Assembly (NCBI GenBank): GCA_022402525.1 | Contig: JAKRSB010000095.1 | Location: 118,096-182,095 of the forward strand | DNA: 64,000 nucleotides | Source of the DNA: Thermosynechococcaceae cyanobacterium MS004 | Lineage (GTDB): Bacteria; Cyanobacteriota; Cyanobacteriia; Thermosynechococcales; Thermosynechococcaceae | Reading direction: 5' to 3' | In this document: one piece after another, positions 27,335 to 36,294 of the stretch | Layout of the letters: each line of letters begins with the position of its first letter | Position numbering within the stretch: position 1 is the first letter of the stretch | Position numbers and translations under genes: made by a program | The notes under the pieces: generated by a model | What the model saw: only the letters and a program-made list of their open reading frames with translations | Told to the model about the DNA's origin: nothing | The model's database searches: none

Positions 27335-28846
27335 ATGCCCCAAGACTACCTCGAACGTATTCTCAACGCCCGCGTCTATGATGTGGCTCATGAAACCCCA
27401 CTAGAGCTAGCGCCTCGTCTTTCTAGACGTCTAGACAATTCCCTGCTGCTGAAGCGCGAAGATATGCAGTCTGTATTTTCGTTTAAGTTGAGGGGAGCCT
27501 ATAACAAAATGGCGCAGCTTTCCCCAGAGGTGCTGGCGCTGGGGGTCATTGCGGCATCTGCAGGAAACCATGCCCAGGGCGTAGCCCTTGGTGCCCAGCG
27601 CTTAGGGACAACCGCCATTATTGTGATGCCTATCACAACCCCCACTATGAAGGTGGACGCGGTAGCGGCACTGGGCGCTACGGTGATCTTAAAAGGCGAT
27701 ACCTACGATGATGCCTATGCCCATGCTCGACAGCTAGAGGGAGAGAAGGGACTGACGTTTATTCATCCCTTTGACGATCCGGATGTTATTGCAGGGCAGG
27801 GCACCATCGGGATGGAGATTCTGCGCCAGTACCAGCAGCCTATTTACGCGGTATTTGTGGCGATCGGCGGGGGGGGACTCATTTCTGGGGTAGCGGCCTA
27901 TCTCAAACGCTTACGCCCCGAAATCAAAGTCATTGGGGTGGAACCCGTGGATTCCGATGCAATGGCCCAGTCTTTGGCGGCAGGGCATCGGGTAAAGCTC
28001 TCTCAGGTGGGGCTATTTGCAGACGGCGTGGCGGTGAAGCAGGTCGGAGAGGAGACGTTTCGCCTTTGTCAGCAGTATGTGGATGACATTATTTTGGTGA
28101 GTACGGATGATACCTGTGCCGCGATTAAAGATGGGTTTGAGGATACGCGCAGCATTCTAGAGCCAGCCGGAGCCTTGGCGATCGCCGGGGCGAAGGCCTA
28201 CGTGGAGCGCGAGAAAATTACGGGACAAACGCTCATTGCGATCGCCTGCGGAGCCAATATGAACTTTGATCGGCTGCGGTTTGTGGCGGAGCGAGCCGAA
28301 GTCGGTGAGCGGCGGGAAGCCATTTTTGCCGTCACTATCCCTGAAGAACGCGGCAGCTTTCGGCGGTTTTGCGCTTGTGCGGGCACCCACAACCTCACGG
28401 AATTTATTTATCGCATTGCAAAGCAGCATGAGGCCCATATTTTTGTGGGCGTCCAGATTCAAAATCGGAACGACGCTCTGGCGATCGCCACCACCTTTGA
28501 GTCCAGTGGCTTTAAGACCATGGACTTAACCGATGACGAGCTGGCAAAGCTGCACCTGCGGCACATGGTCGGCGGACATTCAGCACTAGCAGATCATGAA
28601 TTGCTCTATCGGTTTGAGTTTCCAGAGCGTCCCGGCGCGCTGACTCAATTTTTAAACTGCATGAGCCCGAACTGGAATATCAGCCTTTTTCACTATCGCA
28701 ACCACGGGGCAGACTATGGCCGCATTGTGGTGGGGATGCAGGTGCCCCCCGATGAAATGACGGAGTGGCAGGCCTTCCTAGACACCCTGGGCTACTGCTA
28801 CTGGGACGAAAGCCAAAACCCTGCCTACAAGCTCTTTTTGGGATAA
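27335..28846 (+). CDS. ilvA: Threonine ammonia-lyase (biosynthetic)
   Basis: It deaminates threonine to 2-oxobutanoate, the entry step of isoleucine synthesis, with PLP. The 503-residue enzyme has the PLP lysine in SVFSFKLRGAYNKM (about residue 52), AASAGNHAQGVALGA, the phosphate-binding VFVAIGGGGLISGVAAYLK, and GANMNFDRLRFVAERAE. The C-terminal 170 residues form two ACT-like regulatory domains (AIFAVTIPEERGSFRRFC; LLYRFEFPERPGALTQFLN), as in isoleucine-inhibited long forms. Confidence 0.95.
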   Translation: MPQDYLERILNARVYDVAHETPLELAPRLSRRLDNSLLLKREDMQSVFSFKLRGAYNKMAQLSPEVLALGVIAASAGNHAQGVALGAQRLGTTAIIVMPITTPTMKVDAVAALGATVILKGDTYDDAYAHARQLEGEKGLTFIHPFDDPDVIAGQGTIGMEILRQYQQPIYAVFVAIGGGGLISGVAAYLKRLRPEIKVIGVEPVDSDAMAQSLAAGHRVKLSQVGLFADGVAVKQVGEETFRLCQQYVDDIILVSTDDTCAAIKDGFEDTRSILEPAGALAIAGAKAYVEREKITGQTLIAIACGANMNFDRLRFVAERAEVGERREAIFAVTIPEERGSFRRFCACAGTHNLTEFIYRIAKQHEAHIFVGVQIQNRNDALAIATTFESSGFKTMDLTDDELAKLHLRHMVGGHSALADHELLYRFEFPERPGALTQFLNCMSPNWNISLFHYRNHGADYGRIVVGMQVPPDEMTEWQAFLDTLGYCYWDESQNPAYKLFLG

Positions 28847-29130
28847 AAGTTTTGGGATAAAAAATCTGGGATAAAAATCTGGGGATAGAAAATTCCCAAA
28901 AGAGCGGGGCATACTGAATTCAACGATGCTTTTGCGTTCTTTGCAGAGGTTGAGCGACGGTTCGCCCATCATGCGATGCTGTCTGCTCTATTGCCGTGTG
29001 CATTTATTGCTGTGTGCATTGATTGCCGTGTGCATTGATTGCCATGCGTAAAATTCTCTGACAAGAAACAAATCATCCGTCTTCCCGTCTAGGGCGGGGT
29101 GTGTTCCTGTTTTAAGAAAAATTAAGTCTT
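28847..29130. repeat. Intergenic tandem repeats downstream of ilvA
   Basis: Just past ilvA, a TGGGATAAAA-type word recurs about four times (28838-28890). A 16-bp unit beginning ATTGCCGTGTGCAT is repeated 3.6 times with few changes at 28990-29049. The rest includes the presumed promoter of the CAP-domain gene. Confidence 0.7.
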
Positions 29131-29688
29131 ATGAAGTATTGCAAAAGTAAGACCTTGACGCTTTCCTTCCTGACGGTGCTGGGCGTTGCCTGGGTCACTA
29201 TGCCTTCAGGATCCGCTCGACCCTGGCGCAATCGAGCGCCCTCCGCTCCCGAACTCCACACTTACATCCGTCCTTCCAATACTCTAGGCCAGCTTCAGGA
29301 AATTGCGCTAGGGCTTGCCAATCGCGATCGCGAGCAGCACGGACGATCGCCTCTTCAGTACGATGCTCTGCTTTCCGAAGCAGCCCAGCGCCATGCGGAA
29401 GATATGCTGCGACGAAACTACTTTAGCCACTACAGCCCTGAGGGGTCAACCCCCAGCGATCGCTTTAGAGCAGTGGGCGGACGCAGAGGCGCTGGGGAAA
29501 ACATCATGATGATGGGTGGTGTCTCCACCCAGGTGGGGGCTAATCGGCTCGCCTATTTCCAAAAAGCCTGGATGAATAGTTCAGGGCACCGTCAAAACCT
29601 GCTGAATCCTCAGTATGGCCGCTTCGGGTATGGCATTGCGTCCGCTGGTGGTCGTGTCTATGCCGTCCAGCTTTTTTCGTTTCAGTAG
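29131..29688 (+). CDS. CAP-domain (SCP/PR1-like, YkwD type) secreted protein
   Basis: This 185-residue protein has an N-terminal signal sequence (KTLTLSFLTVLGVAWVTMPS). The CAP domain shows LNxxR-equivalent GLANRDREQHGRSPLQYDAL, AAQRHAEDMLRRNYFSHYSP, GAGENIMMMGG and SSGHRQNLLNPQYGRFGYGI, with the cavity His and Glu residues conserved. CAP proteins act outside the cytoplasm; the bacterial role is unclear. The cupredoxin-like gene starts 79 bases downstream. Confidence 0.88.
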   Translation: MKYCKSKTLTLSFLTVLGVAWVTMPSGSARPWRNRAPSAPELHTYIRPSNTLGQLQEIALGLANRDREQHGRSPLQYDALLSEAAQRHAEDMLRRNYFSHYSPEGSTPSDRFRAVGGRRGAGENIMMMGGVSTQVGANRLAYFQKAWMNSSGHRQNLLNPQYGRFGYGIASAGGRVYAVQLFSFQ

Positions 29689-29767
29689 CCTTATTTTTTC
29701 CGTCAGATTGACTTCACCTATGATGAATCCAGGCTGCGAATAGTTTACTGGATAAGGAAATAGGTTT

Positions 29768-30268
29768 ATGGAGCGATGGGTGCGGCGATGGGTGTTTCGA
29801 CTCGCACTTTTAGTCGCCATTTTGGCAGGAGTAACGTTAGGGACGCTCAGTATCCCAGGGGAGCTGAGTCCTGCTTGGGCTGGTGCGCCTTTAGGTCAGT
29901 CTCCCATTGCCATTGATGTTGATTTTTGCGCTAAGGCGACCGATCCGGAGTTTGTGCCTGCACCCATTGCGCTCAAGTCGGGTAAACGCTATCTCGTCTC
30001 GCTCAAAAATCCAACCACCCATAATCACTATTTCACCTTCAAGGACTTTGCTGGCGCGGTCTGGACGCAGAAGGTCGAGGCCGGGGAAGTTGAGGTCAAG
30101 GGCGTTGTCCATGAACTAGAGCTACATCCTCAAACGGCAGCAGAGTGGCTTTTTCTGGCCATTCGTCCAGGGGTCTACCACCTACGCTGCTCGGTGCAAG
30201 GCCAAGAAGAAACAGGCCAGGAATCGCCAGACGCTGGCATAACAGGAACTCTCGAAATTACAAGCTAG
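29768..30268 (+). CDS. Cupredoxin-like exported protein
   Basis: This 166-residue protein has a signal peptide (VFRLALLVAILAGVTLGTLS, then PAWAGA). The mature part is a beta-sandwich-like domain with SLKNPTTHNHYFTFKDFAGA (candidate His ligand) and IRPGVYHLRCSVQGQEE (candidate Cys), ending GITGTLEITS. This is the layout of plastocyanin-type cupredoxins, but a second His and a Met in the canonical C-x4-H-x4-M spacing are not evident, so copper binding is uncertain. Confidence 0.65.
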   Translation: MERWVRRWVFRLALLVAILAGVTLGTLSIPGELSPAWAGAPLGQSPIAIDVDFCAKATDPEFVPAPIALKSGKRYLVSLKNPTTHNHYFTFKDFAGAVWTQKVEAGEVEVKGVVHELELHPQTAAEWLFLAIRPGVYHLRCSVQGQEETGQESPDAGITGTLEITS

Positions 30269-30285
30269 ATGTTGAGCATCAGAGG

Positions 30286-31830
30286 CTAAGCGCGATCGCT
30301 GGCCGATTCTTCCGCATCTGATGGAGCAGGTTTTTCGTGGTATCGGCCGTAGATTTGGGTCAGGGCACGGAGGCGATCGCTATAGTCCGAAGTCAGCGCC
30401 TCAGGGCGATAGCGCCAAGTCCAGTTGCCTTCCGCTGTGCCGGGAAGATTCATGCGGGCATCCGTCCCCAGGCTACAGACATCCTGAAGCGGAATAATCG
30501 CCTGATTGGCCACGGAACTAAACGCCAGCCGAATGAGATCCCACACCACGCCATCAGCACTATTGCAGCCGAGGTACTGATGAAGTCGTTCCCGCTCGTA
30601 GTCTGGGGCGCTTTGATACCAGCCGAGGGTTGTGTCATTGTCGTGGGTTCCCGTATAGATGACGCTATTGGGCGAGATATTGAAGGGCAAAAACGGATTA
30701 TCTGAACCGCCACCAAAGGCAAAGTGCAGAATTTTCATACCTGGGAAGTTAAACTGATCGCGCAGGTCTATCACGTCTTGATCAATATCGCCCAGATCCT
30801 CCGCAATAATGGGTAGACTGCCGAGGGCCTCGCGAATTGCCAGAAAGAGCTTAGCGCCGGGGCCTTCGACCCACGTTCCATTCTCGGCGGTTTCCTCTTC
30901 CGCAGGCACGGCCCAGTAGGCCGCAAATCCGCGAAAGTGGTCAATGCGCATTAAATCCACCAGCTCTAGTCCTTCCCGCAGCCGAATAATCCACCAGACA
31001 AATCCGGTCGCCTCTAGGGCTTTCCAGTCGTAGAGTGGGTTGCCCCAGCGCTGTCCGGTTTCAGCGAAGTAGTCCGGGGGGACGCCCGCCACGGCGATGG
31101 GCTGCTTTTCGGCATCGAGCTGAAAGAGGTGAGGATGGGCCCACACATCTGAACTATTGAAGGAAACGTAAATGGGCACATCCCCAAAGACCTGCACCTG
31201 ATTTTGATTGGCGTAGGCTTTGAGTTCGCCCCACTGCCGAAAAAATTCAAACTGCATAAATTTTTGGCAGTAGACCTTTTCCGCTAGGGCTTCACGCGCC
31301 TCCTGTAGCGCCTCTTCCTCGCGATCGCGCAGGGGCTTTGGCCAGTCTGTCCACACCGTGCTGGGGTTGGCCTCTAGGAGCGCCATAAACAGGGAAAAGT
31401 CTTCCAGCCAGAGGGCTTTATTGTGACAGAAGGAGTCAAACTGGGTCAGCGCTTGCAGGGACGCATGGGCTTTGAAATTGAGGCTCGCCCGATGGAGCAG
31501 GGGCATTTTCCAGGCCATCACCCGGTCAAATTCAATAAAATCTAGGTCAAATCCAGGGCGATGATGCAGATCTTCAGGACTCAGCCAGCCTTGCTCCACC
31601 AGCAGATCGAGGCTAATGAGCAGTGGGTTTCCGGCGATCGCCGAAAAGCTCATATAGGGAGAATTTCCGTAGCCCGTCGGGCCGAGGGGCAAAATTTGCC
31701 AAATCTCTTGGCCGCTATCGACTAAAAAATCAATAAACTGTCGGGCCGGTTCGCCAAGATCGCCAATGCCGTCAGGGCCAGGGAAACTGGTCGGGTGCAG
31801 CAGGATGCCGCTGGTTCTTGGAAAAGGCAT
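30286..31830 (-). CDS. malQ: 4-alpha-glucanotransferase
   Basis: This amylomaltase (GH77) disproportionates alpha-1,4-glucans in glycogen metabolism. The 514-residue enzyme begins MPFPRTSGILLHPTSFPGPD and has IWQILPLGPTGYGNSPYMSF, VFGDVPIYVSFNSSDVWAHP, LMRIDHFRGFAAYW (nucleophile Asp), PIIAEDLGDI (acid/base Glu) and VIYTGTHDNDTTLGW. The ORF extends to 31992 into the upstream oxidase gene; ATG 31830 (or 31842) matches the family start and leaves a short gap. Confidence 0.95.
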   Translation of the reverse strand: MPFPRTSGILLHPTSFPGPDGIGDLGEPARQFIDFLVDSGQEIWQILPLGPTGYGNSPYMSFSAIAGNPLLISLDLLVEQGWLSPEDLHHRPGFDLDFIEFDRVMAWKMPLLHRASLNFKAHASLQALTQFDSFCHNKALWLEDFSLFMALLEANPSTVWTDWPKPLRDREEEALQEAREALAEKVYCQKFMQFEFFRQWGELKAYANQNQVQVFGDVPIYVSFNSSDVWAHPHLFQLDAEKQPIAVAGVPPDYFAETGQRWGNPLYDWKALEATGFVWWIIRLREGLELVDLMRIDHFRGFAAYWAVPAEEETAENGTWVEGPGAKLFLAIREALGSLPIIAEDLGDIDQDVIDLRDQFNFPGMKILHFAFGGGSDNPFLPFNISPNSVIYTGTHDNDTTLGWYQSAPDYERERLHQYLGCNSADGVVWDLIRLAFSSVANQAIIPLQDVCSLGTDARMNLPGTAEGNWTWRYRPEALTSDYSDRLRALTQIYGRYHEKPAPSDAEESASDRA

Positions 31831-31906
31831 AGTATCTTGCATCCCGAATGAAACAGATGGCCAGTATGAAAGATGGTCGGCATAAAGCAGAACCAATGGA
31901 TAAAGT

Positions 31907-33049
31907 TTACAGGGCAGCCTGTAGAAACGACCAGATTTTTTCAGCCGTGATCGGCGCAAGCAACACGCCATTCCGATAATGTCCCGATGCAATCAAGACG
32001 TTGCCATACCCCGGCAGGCGCTCAATGACCGGAGCGGCCCGTTCTTGAGGGCGAGGCCGAAATCCCTGCCAGGTGCGCAATACCTCAGCATCTGCCAGGG
32101 CTGGGTAAAGGGCGATCGCCTGCTGTAAAACAAGGTCTAGCGCTTGAGGGCTTGGCGTAATGCGCGCTTGCTCAATCTTGAGGGGGTCAATCTCCGGGAA
32201 CTCAACCGTTGCACCCACCCATAGCTCATGGTCGTTCATGGGTACCAAATGCACGTCGCACCCATTCACCACGGGGCAGGGCGATCGCAGCGGAACCTTA
32301 GACCGTAGGTGAATAGCCTGCCCTAGGACGGGCTGAATGGCAATGGGCTGCTTTAGGGCTTGGGTCAGGGGAGTGGAGCCGAGTCCAGCAGACACCACAA
32401 CCCAATCGACCGGAACCTCTGTCGATACGGTCTGTAAATGGGTTAAAAGCTGTTCTTCTGCAAAGTCCTGTGCCCGAAACCCTGTAATCCCTGTTTCAAA
32501 GTGAATGTTTGCCCCTTGCTGTAGGGCACCTTGCACCAGCCCTTGGGTCAGGGCAACTGGGTCAACCTGACGGTCTTGGGGTGAATAGACTGCACCCACG
32601 ACAGACTTTCCCTCACTCCCCTCAACGAGCGATCGCCCCTGAGCGAGTTCTGGAAATTGTTGAGAGAGCCGCTCCAAAGACCACAGCTCTAGGTCAAACC
32701 CTTGGGTTTGGCGCACAGTCTGGAGCGTCTCAAAGCGCTTCAGCTCGGCGACCTCAAAGTAAAGCTGGAGAATTCCCTCCCGGTTATAGGGAATCTCCAG
32801 ACCCGTCTGCTGCTCCAGTTGAGGAATTAAAGACTCGTAGAGCCTCAAGCTCTCAAGACGGAGCTTCAGATGACGCCCCTTGAGTTTGCCGCTAATTGCA
32901 GCCATTAAGACCCCCAAAGCCGCGCCCGTTGCTTCAAACTGCTGGGGACTGCGCGAGTCATACACCAGCACCTCAAGCCCAGGAATACTGCTCAGGCGAT
33001 AGGCGATCGCCGCCCCAACCACACCGCAGCCAATAATCCCGATTCTCAC
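31907..33049 (-). CDS. FAD-dependent amino-acid oxidase (ThiO-like)
   Basis: This 380-residue DAO-family oxidase has an N-terminal FAD-binding motif (RIGIIGCGVVGAAIAYRLSS), RQVDPVALTQGLVQGALQQG, the VDWVVVSAGLGSTPLTQALK segment and a C-terminal TWQGFRPRPQERAPV-type region with SGHYRNGVLLAPITAEKIWS. It oxidises an amine such as glycine; in cyanobacteria such proteins often supply iminoglycine for thiazole synthesis in thiamine production, sometimes fused to ThiG. No thi gene is adjacent, so ThiO is a family-level call. The start is GTG 33049. malQ lies 76 bases downstream. Confidence 0.82.
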   Translation of the reverse strand: MRIGIIGCGVVGAAIAYRLSSIPGLEVLVYDSRSPQQFEATGAALGVLMAAISGKLKGRHLKLRLESLRLYESLIPQLEQQTGLEIPYNREGILQLYFEVAELKRFETLQTVRQTQGFDLELWSLERLSQQFPELAQGRSLVEGSEGKSVVGAVYSPQDRQVDPVALTQGLVQGALQQGANIHFETGITGFRAQDFAEEQLLTHLQTVSTEVPVDWVVVSAGLGSTPLTQALKQPIAIQPVLGQAIHLRSKVPLRSPCPVVNGCDVHLVPMNDHELWVGATVEFPEIDPLKIEQARITPSPQALDLVLQQAIALYPALADAEVLRTWQGFRPRPQERAAPVIERLPGYGNVLIASGHYRNGVLLAPITAEKIWSFLQAAL

Positions 33050-33097
33050 TGGGTTTTTCCCTCTGGTTTTAGTCCTTACCGAAAGCCAAACTTAAAA

Positions 33098-33130
33098 AGC
33101 GGATTCTGCGCTTTTAATGCAGAATCCGCT
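33098..33130 (-). terminator. Rho-independent terminator after psbQ
   Basis: A perfect 12-bp stem, AGCGGATTCTGC (33098-33109) with 33119-33130, and a 9-nt loop. On the minus strand it is followed by TTTTTAAG. It lies 85 bases past the psbQ stop. Confidence 0.9.
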
Positions 33131-33214
33131 CAAAGTGTCGAAATTCGTCAGAAGCCTGCTGGACAGGATTTTAGCCTAGGCCGCTTCCTTGGCAACAGAG
33201 CGAACCACGGAAGG

Positions 33215-33703
33215 TTAAGTGGCTGACTCAACCTCAGATGTAAGCTCATCTCCACCAGGAAGCTCCGGCAATTTAGCCAAAAACTTCTCCACGTCGCGCA
33301 CGGCGCTGTCAAAGCTTTGCAAAGCAGCATCTACATTTTTGTTGGTTGCCGCTTGGTCAATGCCAATAAAATCCTGGAAGATATCTCTTGAAATCTCACG
33401 GGCGGCTTTCTGCTCTTCCGGCAGCAAATTGCTGGTTACATACTTCAGATTCTCAATCAATGAGCCAAAGGGGCCACGAATTGTGCTGCGGATGTCCTGC
33501 CAGTTGCGAGCTTGAATTGAATCATTGAGCGCATCAAAGCGCTGGTAAGCACTTTGAATTTCAGGAAGATACTGCTGAATTCTTTCAAGCTGCGCATCGG
33601 TATAAACTGGAGGCGCAGAGACAGCGCTCGGCCCCCCGCAACTGACCAACACAACAGCCACAATCGTCAGCAGCAAAGAGATCAAGGCGCGAAATCTAAA
33701 CAT
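33215..33703 (-). CDS. psbQ: Photosystem II lipoprotein PsbQ (CyanoQ)
   Basis: CyanoQ is a lumenal extrinsic PSII subunit that stabilises the oxygen-evolving complex. The 162-residue precursor has a lipoprotein signal (ISLLLTIVAVVLVSCGG, lipobox Cys22), after which a four-helix bundle is expected: LERIQQYLPEIQSAYQRFDA, NWQDIRSTIRGPFGSLIENL, AAREISRDIFQDFIGIDQAA, ALQSFDSAVRDVEKFLAKLP. Lipid modification would require lgt and lsp and the lnt gene of this window. It is followed by a strong terminator. Confidence 0.93.
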   Translation of the reverse strand: MFRFRALISLLLTIVAVVLVSCGGPSAVSAPPVYTDAQLERIQQYLPEIQSAYQRFDALNDSIQARNWQDIRSTIRGPFGSLIENLKYVTSNLLPEEQKAAREISRDIFQDFIGIDQAATNKNVDAALQSFDSAVRDVEKFLAKLPELPGGDELTSEVESAT

Positions 33704-33922
33704 GGCGTAATAAATAGCGTAAACGGCCTAAATGCTTTCATTCGCCATTTTAAGCCGAGTTGATCCCCTCATCAAAATCCTCTGCCGGACTTTACCGAGA
33801 TTTTACAATCGACCAAACAATGAGTCATTCTGACCGTCATTCTGACAATGGACAGCTTGGCGATAGATAGCGGACAAACCCCTCCAAACCCCTCGGTTCA
33901 GCAAGCTCCGAAACCAGTTCCT

Positions 33923-34720
33923 CTAAGACATCCCGCCTGGGAAGTGATTAATTTGGGCATAGCCGCTAAATAAGAGCTTTTGGGGCTGAATTTCAACGCG
34001 ATTGATCCGCATTTCAACCCCATCGAGGTCAAAACGGTCTAAATCGACCATGTTGTTCAGGATTTCAACGAAGGCAGCGGTCAGGGGAGCGGAGAGCGCC
34101 CTAGCTTCTTCAGGAATTAAATCTGCCTGAAATTCGGCATTTGTGAACAGAAGTCGCCGCCGCCGCTCCACTGCAAGGCTGGTGCGGACTGAGACTGGGA
34201 CGGCATCTCGCCCTGGAATATCAACTTTGGCGTGAATTTCAATTTGATTGGATGCCAGGAGCTTAATCGAAATGTCTCGAAAGGAGACGGGCGTATCAAT
34301 GCCTAGCGCTGAATCCAGGGTTAAGCTTACATCGTTGAGCCGTTTTCTGACTAAGTCTGCACTGAAGGCTTCATTAATACCGTCTTCACTTAGCGTCACC
34401 TGCGCGATCGCCTGGGTTGGCTGCTTGAGCCGAATTTGACCCTTGAGAACGGAGCCAAAATCAATAGCGATCGCATCGGTTTCAAAGGCCATCTGTTCGA
34501 CCCTAAACTGACGGCGAATCACAAGCCCCTTGCCCAGCATCTTAAAGCTGTCTACGCTTCCCTGGAGCAGCTTGCTAGAGGGAAAACAGCGGATATCCAC
34601 CTCTACAGCTTCGCAATCACTAAAGAGGCGGCGAATCGATTGACTCGCCACCGTATTTAACATCTTTTCCCCGAAGTCGCTCTGGCTTGACCCAGGTGAC
34701 CCAATAAAGCTACCAAACAT
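33923..34720 (-). CDS. DUF2993 (LmeA-like) protein
   Basis: This 265-residue protein is of a family found in nearly all cyanobacteria. Visible hallmarks are MLNTVASQSIRRLFSDCEAV, VDIRCFPSSKLLQGSVDSFK, LKQPTQAIAQVTLSEDGINE and the C-terminal LDGVEMRINRVEIQPQKLLF. It has no signal peptide. Actinobacterial relatives (LmeA) bind phospholipids; a lipid-binding role here is by analogy only. Confidence 0.82.
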   Translation of the reverse strand: MFGSFIGSPGSSQSDFGEKMLNTVASQSIRRLFSDCEAVEVDIRCFPSSKLLQGSVDSFKMLGKGLVIRRQFRVEQMAFETDAIAIDFGSVLKGQIRLKQPTQAIAQVTLSEDGINEAFSADLVRKRLNDVSLTLDSALGIDTPVSFRDISIKLLASNQIEIHAKVDIPGRDAVPVSVRTSLAVERRRRLLFTNAEFQADLIPEEARALSAPLTAAFVEILNNMVDLDRFDLDGVEMRINRVEIQPQKLLFSGYAQINHFPGGMS

Positions 34721-34907
34721 GAAGCGATTCCTTTGGCGTGCTTCTCCCCCTTTGTAACAGAATATGAAGAAGGCGACAACAAGGAGCTGAAACCGGAGTG
34801 GTCTGATCTGGGGGATAGGGGGCGCTGTCGCTCAGGCTGTATCCCTGTGCGCTAACCCCTAATCGCCAATTCCTAATCGCTGATCTCTGTGCGCTGATCC
34901 CTAGAAG

Positions 34908-36191
34908 CTAACGCCGTAGCACAATGATTTGAGAGCCAACCACTGGACTACGGGCAATGAGGTTGTCGTCTTGGTCGAGTAACTCAAGCTGATCGAAGGG
35001 TGCTGTTTTTGAGAGAGCCTGAAATTTTTCCCAGAGATTCTGTGCTGCTTGGGTTTGACTGGTGCTGGGGAGCTCGTACCAGGCGCTGTCGAGGGTTGCC
35101 TGGAGTCGATGATTTGACTCCAGTGATCGCACGGCACTAATCAAGCTGGCTTCTGGCGCTGCACCCTCAGCCCCCTGTCCATCCGGTGCCTCAGTCGGTG
35201 TGGGTGGCGACTTGATAGACGCCACAGCGCTCACCAGCTGAGCTTTTACCTCGGTCAAGTCAACGGAAGGGAGGGCTGGTGCTGTCGGTTGAACGGGTGC
35301 TGTCGGTTGAACGGGCGCTGCAGGCTTGGCTGGTGTGATTGGCTTTGGCAGGGGCTTTGCGGCAATCGTAGGAGCCGGTTTAGGCGCAGCAGCTGGCGTG
35401 GAGACTGGGCGACGGGTCATGACGGGCGTGGCGGTGGGCTTGGAGAATTCAGGCTGGTTGGCAACAGCGGGCTTTCCCCCGGTAATTGAAGAGAAGAACC
35501 AGTATGTGATGACCAAAACGGTAATGACCGCAACGGTCAAAAATCGATCCGTTAGCTCTAGAGCCAAAGCCTCAGGTAATCGGCTTCTCAACAAGCTAAT
35601 CCCCTTAATCCAGAGGGGCACTACGACCTTTTGCCAGAAGGGAACAAATCCTTTTTCCCAGACGGGCCGCAGCTTGTCTAGCGTGGGCTGTACCTTCTGT
35701 TTCTGAACGTCAACTTTTTCTTTGGCAGAAGCTGGAATCGCCGCGATCGCCTGTGCCGATAGCTTGGGCCAAGTCTGGTCTAAAAAATGATTGGTAAACC
35801 GATTGCTGGCGCGCAGAAACTGAATACTCTTTTCTTTGAGGATCGGTTGCGCTTTCTGCCAAAAAATCTGAGCTTTTTCTGAGAGTTGTGCCAGAACCTG
35901 ATCCGTTTGCGATCGCTCAACCCTAACGCTTACGGGCCTTTGGGGCGGGGTTGAGGCCGAGCTGGATGGCGAGCTGGATGACGAACTTGCTGCCGGAGGA
36001 ACTGCCGGAGAGGCTTCACTGATTGGGACCTCTCCACCAGAAGACTCACCCGAAAAATTGGGCAAGCTATCGTGAGCGCTTTTTAGGTTTTCAGGCTCTA
36101 GATCAGGTGCCAGATCATCGGATGCTAGATCTTCGGATGCCAAATCATCAGACGCTAAACTATCCGATGAGATAGATGGATCTTCAGGCAT
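34908..36191 (-). CDS. Hypothetical acidic/proline-rich membrane protein
   Basis: This 427-residue protein is of mixed composition. The first 45 residues repeat ASDDLAS-type acidic words; then Ser/Pro-rich; a helical part at 95-205 (VLAQLSEKAQIFWQKAQPIL ... PLWIKGISLLRSRLPEALAL); one transmembrane helix (RFLTVAVITVLVITYWFFSS, about 216-236); a long Pro/Ala/Lys linker with PAAPVQPTAPVQPTAPALP; and a soluble C-terminal domain of about 110 residues (VDLTEVKAQLVSAVASIKSP ... LLDQDDNLIARSPVVGSQII). The domain order suggests a membrane-tethered protein with the C-terminus outside. Family not recognised by name. Confidence 0.65.
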   Translation of the reverse strand: MPEDPSISSDSLASDDLASEDLASDDLAPDLEPENLKSAHDSLPNFSGESSGGEVPISEASPAVPPAASSSSSSPSSSASTPPQRPVSVRVERSQTDQVLAQLSEKAQIFWQKAQPILKEKSIQFLRASNRFTNHFLDQTWPKLSAQAIAAIPASAKEKVDVQKQKVQPTLDKLRPVWEKGFVPFWQKVVVPLWIKGISLLRSRLPEALALELTDRFLTVAVITVLVITYWFFSSITGGKPAVANQPEFSKPTATPVMTRRPVSTPAAAPKPAPTIAAKPLPKPITPAKPAAPVQPTAPVQPTAPALPSVDLTEVKAQLVSAVASIKSPPTPTEAPDGQGAEGAAPEASLISAVRSLESNHRLQATLDSAWYELPSTSQTQAAQNLWEKFQALSKTAPFDQLELLDQDDNLIARSPVVGSQIIVLRR

Positions 36192-36294
36192 ATAAACCTC
36201 TCCTCTCGTGCCGTGGGCGCTACAGCCCTAATCTATCACGCTTGAATAGCCTAGAAATGACCTCCAGGCGGACGGCAGCAGGTCAATTTCAGCC

